Shown here piece by piece: positions 62,174 to 64,000 of a stretch of 64,000 nt of DNA. The stretch spans positions 739,994 to 803,993 of the forward strand of contig JAUIEU010000001.1 of NCBI GenBank assembly GCA_030429585.1. Reading direction: 5' to 3'. Numbering within the stretch: position 1 is the stretch's first letter; each line of letters begins with the position of its first letter. This stretch comes from a bacterium (lineage in GTDB: Bacteria > Cyanobacteriota > Vampirovibrionia > Vampirovibrionales > Vampirovibrionaceae). Position numbers and translations under genes: made by a program. The notes below the pieces were generated by a model that was given only the letters and a program-made list of their open reading frames with translations, did not search any database and had not been told where the DNA came from.

Positions 62174-62371
62174 ATGTTATTGCGCCTGCGGATATCCGAA
62201 TTGAGCCAACACCTCCGCGGTTGGACAATGAAAGAACTAAGCGAGCACCTGATGGTAGACCACCAAACCGTGATGTATTGGAACCAAGGCCGCAGTTACC
62301 CCCGCCTACCCATGATGATAAAAGTATGCCACTTACTGGGTTGCAACCTAGATGAGCTGATTGATGATTGA
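62174..62371 (+). CDS. XRE-family regulator 2
   Basis: 65 residues, a single Cro/C1-type helix-turn-helix: ISELSQHLRGWTMKELSEHL, VDHQTVMYWNQGRSYPRLP and a C-terminal HLLGCNLDELIDD. GAGGAAA upstream of ATG. A palindrome lies about 57 bp upstream, a likely autoregulatory site. Confidence 0.8.
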   Translation: MLLRLRISELSQHLRGWTMKELSEHLMVDHQTVMYWNQGRSYPRLPMMIKVCHLLGCNLDELIDD

Positions 62372-62398
62372 TCCAAGCAGGCCAACAGCGCAAACGCC

Positions 62399-62986
62399 TT
62401 ACTTTTTTAAGTAGCGTGTATCTATCCAGCGCCAGGGGTAATCTTTGGCGTGTTGTATACCAATGCGCGGCGTGGTGTTTATATGCTCTTCCTCGGTTGG
62501 CCCCTGTACCGATGTTGCCAAGTACAGCCCAGCATCCTGCTTGGTTAACATAACGCCGTTATGCTGGGCGGTAGTAATGCCTACATCTCGGCATAAACGC
62601 CCAGGGCCAATCAAATTAGTACCCACAAAGGGCCCGTCTGAGTTGGTATCCACCACACCCCTAAATAACACGGCCCCGGCGGTGCCTTTAGGCTCTGTAA
62701 TCACATTCAAACAATGGTACATGCCATAAATCAAGTACACATAGCCGGTGCCCGGCGCGCCAAATAAGTTAAGCGCCCGCTTGGGAGCTGTTTTGGCCGT
62801 ATACCCATTAGCATGGCAGGCAGGGTCGTTATTGGTGTAGGCCTCTACCTCTACAATGGTTAATGGCGTTAGCCCGTACTGTGGGTGATTAACCACCAAG
62901 TACTGCCCCATTAATTCGCGGGCAACCGCTAAGGTATCTCGCTTAAAAAAGCTTACTGGTAGGGGTTTAGGCAGATGTTTTTTCAA
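62399..62986 (-). CDS. DNA-3-methyladenine glycosylase (AAG/MPG type)
   Basis: 195 residues. Family motifs: FFKRDTLAVARELMGQYLV, IVEVEAYTNNDPACHA, GTGYVYLIYGMYHCLNVI and GAVLFRG near the active site. Removes alkylated purines in base excision repair. Overlaps rlmN upstream by 20 bp, so coexpressed. Confidence 0.92.
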   Translation of the reverse strand: MKKHLPKPLPVSFFKRDTLAVARELMGQYLVVNHPQYGLTPLTIVEVEAYTNNDPACHANGYTAKTAPKRALNLFGAPGTGYVYLIYGMYHCLNVITEPKGTAGAVLFRGVVDTNSDGPFVGTNLIGPGRLCRDVGITTAQHNGVMLTKQDAGLYLATSVQGPTEEEHINTTPRIGIQHAKDYPWRWIDTRYLKK

Positions 62987-64000
62987 TATACTGATTCGCT
63001 AGCTGCCCACACGCCGCCGCAATATCCGAGCCACGTTCGACACGAACGGTTACCTTTTTGCCGCTGGCCATCACCGTCTCCATAAAGCGCATAATCGTAT
63101 TATTGCTCGGGCGCTCAAACCCGTAGCTATCGCCAATAGGGTTATACGGAATAAGATTAATGTTTACCTTAACCCCGCGAAGTAACTCTGCCAGTTTTTC
63201 GGCGTGCCACTGGCTATCGTTAATGCCTTTTAGCATCACGTATTCTATAGTTACGCGGCGGCCCGTCGTGCCAATATAATCTTTAATGGAACGCATTAGC
63301 TCGGCTACGGGGTATTTTGTATTAATGGGCATAATTTTATTGCGTGTTTCGTCATCCGGCGCATGGAGCGAAACAGCTAATACCAGCTGCATACCCTCTT
63401 TCGCCAAGGCATCGATTTTGGGCACAATACCGCTAGTGGATAAAGTTATATGGCGAATGCCCACTTCGGCAGCCGTGTTTAGCAAACGGATGGCCGCAAT
63501 CACATTATCGTAATTTAACATAGGCTCGCCTTGGCCCATCATCACAATATTGCGGATATCTTTACCCGCATCGGCCTGCACCGCTAAATACTGATCCGTA
63601 ATATCTGCAACCGTTAGGTTTTGTTTAAACCCCAATTTACCGGTGGCGCAAAACTTACAATCTACCGCGCAACCTACTTGGCTACTGATACAAATGCTAT
63701 AGGTATCGCGGTCTTCAAAATACATCAACACGCTTTCGATGGTTTGGCCGGTGGGGGTTTTAAACAGATATTTTCGGGTGCCATCTGCGCTAACTTGGCG
63801 CTCTACCATGGTTAGGGGGCCTACCGTAAAATTATCGGCCAGTTTTTGGCGGAAAGGCTTGGCCAAATCCGTCATATCTTCAAATTTTCTGGCGGATTTT
63901 ACATACAACCACTGAAATAGCTGCTTGGCGCGGAAGGGCTTTTCGCCTAAATCTGCCATTAACGCCGTTAATTCTTCTAAGTTTTTACCGATTAACGCAG
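62967..64000 (-). CDS. rlmN: 23S rRNA/tRNA adenine-C2 methyltransferase RlmN (5' end outside)
   Basis: At least 344 residues; the reading frame is open to the right edge (upstream of the ATG at 63959 it reads ALIGKNLEELTAL, typical RlmN N-terminus). Radical-SAM CxxxCxxC in CAVDCKFCATGKLGF, plus MGQGEPMLNYDNV and VSLHAPDDETR; second catalytic Cys in the C-terminal AACGQL. Methylates A2503 of 23S rRNA and A37 of some tRNAs. The true start lies outside the window. Confidence 0.95.
   Translation of the reverse strand, partial: ALIGKNLEELTALMADLGEKPFRAKQLFQWLYVKSARKFEDMTDLAKPFRQKLADNFTVGPLTMVERQVSADGTRKYLFKTPTGQTIESVLMYFEDRDTYSICISSQVGCAVDCKFCATGKLGFKQNLTVADITDQYLAVQADAGKDIRNIVMMGQGEPMLNYDNVIAAIRLLNTAAEVGIRHITLSTSGIVPKIDALAKEGMQLVLAVSLHAPDDETRNKIMPINTKYPVAELMRSIKDYIGTTGRRVTIEYVMLKGINDSQWHAEKLAELLRGVKVNINLIPYNPIGDSYGFERPSNNTIMRFMETVMASGKKVTVRVERGSDIAAACGQLANQYIEKTSA

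Noticed and set aside
62089-62355. 88-residue frame overlapping XRE regulator 2
   Set aside because: Charged, Pro/Arg-rich translation without a fold; the other frame has a helix-turn-helix and a ribosome-binding site.

Overview
The window reads as one bacterial chromosome segment carrying a complete prophage. Host genes fill 1-6294 and 44684-64000. They include recA, a split ATP synthase operon with only beta and epsilon (atpD-atpC, the arrangement usual in Cyanobacteria and relatives), three Flp-type pilins, a full biotin cluster, mutS, cca, murJ, yqeK-rsfS, trhO and rlmN. Base composition is balanced. The separate beta/epsilon operon with Flp pilins and no photosynthesis genes points, by inference only, to a non-photosynthetic cyanobacterial relative (Vampirovibrionia/Melainabacteria type).

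Left host arm: murJ and cca run leftward. recA, a YmdB-type phosphodiesterase and yqeK-rsfS run rightward, the last pair behind a promoter with a palindrome in its spacer and a long, possibly structured leader. tRNA-Ala(UGC) follows and is the integration site.

Prophage, about 6247-44683, bounded by a 49-bp repeat of the tRNA 3' end: tyrosine integrase (6449); small genes; a rightward virion module (small terminase, four or five internal/ejection proteins including a 1073-residue protein with an M15-type peptidase domain, a two-gene large terminase, portal, scaffold, coat, adaptor and tail genes, C1q-like and collagen-like fibres); and a lysis cassette that ends at a terminator near 32980. 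The rest, 32994-43358, is a leftward early operon of about 30 tightly overlapping small genes with DnaC-like helicase loader, DUF1376 replication protein, RuvC, SSB, ERF annealase and Cro. A CI/LexA-type repressor and a secreted-protein moron lie next to attR. No tail-tube, sheath or tape-measure gene is seen, so a temperate podovirus-like phage is the best reading.

The outstanding feature is in the lysis cassette. Between a holin-like gene and a putative peptidoglycan enzyme lie two overlapping genes: a membrane protein that is an entire ethylene-receptor-type sensor domain, with every residue of the ETR1 copper/ethylene site that I compared present at matching spacing, and a single-domain CheY-like receiver with an intact phosphorylation site. 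No histidine kinase is present. This suggests an undescribed phage-borne sensory pair coupled to lysis or to host signalling.

Right host arm: three tandem Flp pilins, mutS (leftward), bioB divergent from bioF-bioH-like-bioC-bioD-bioA, an aminotransferase, tRNA-Pro(UGG), trhO, an unknown gene, atpD-atpC with a hairpin terminator between them, a TPR protein with an HExxH motif, two divergent XRE regulators around a palindrome-rich spacer, a 3-methyladenine glycosylase and the start-truncated rlmN.
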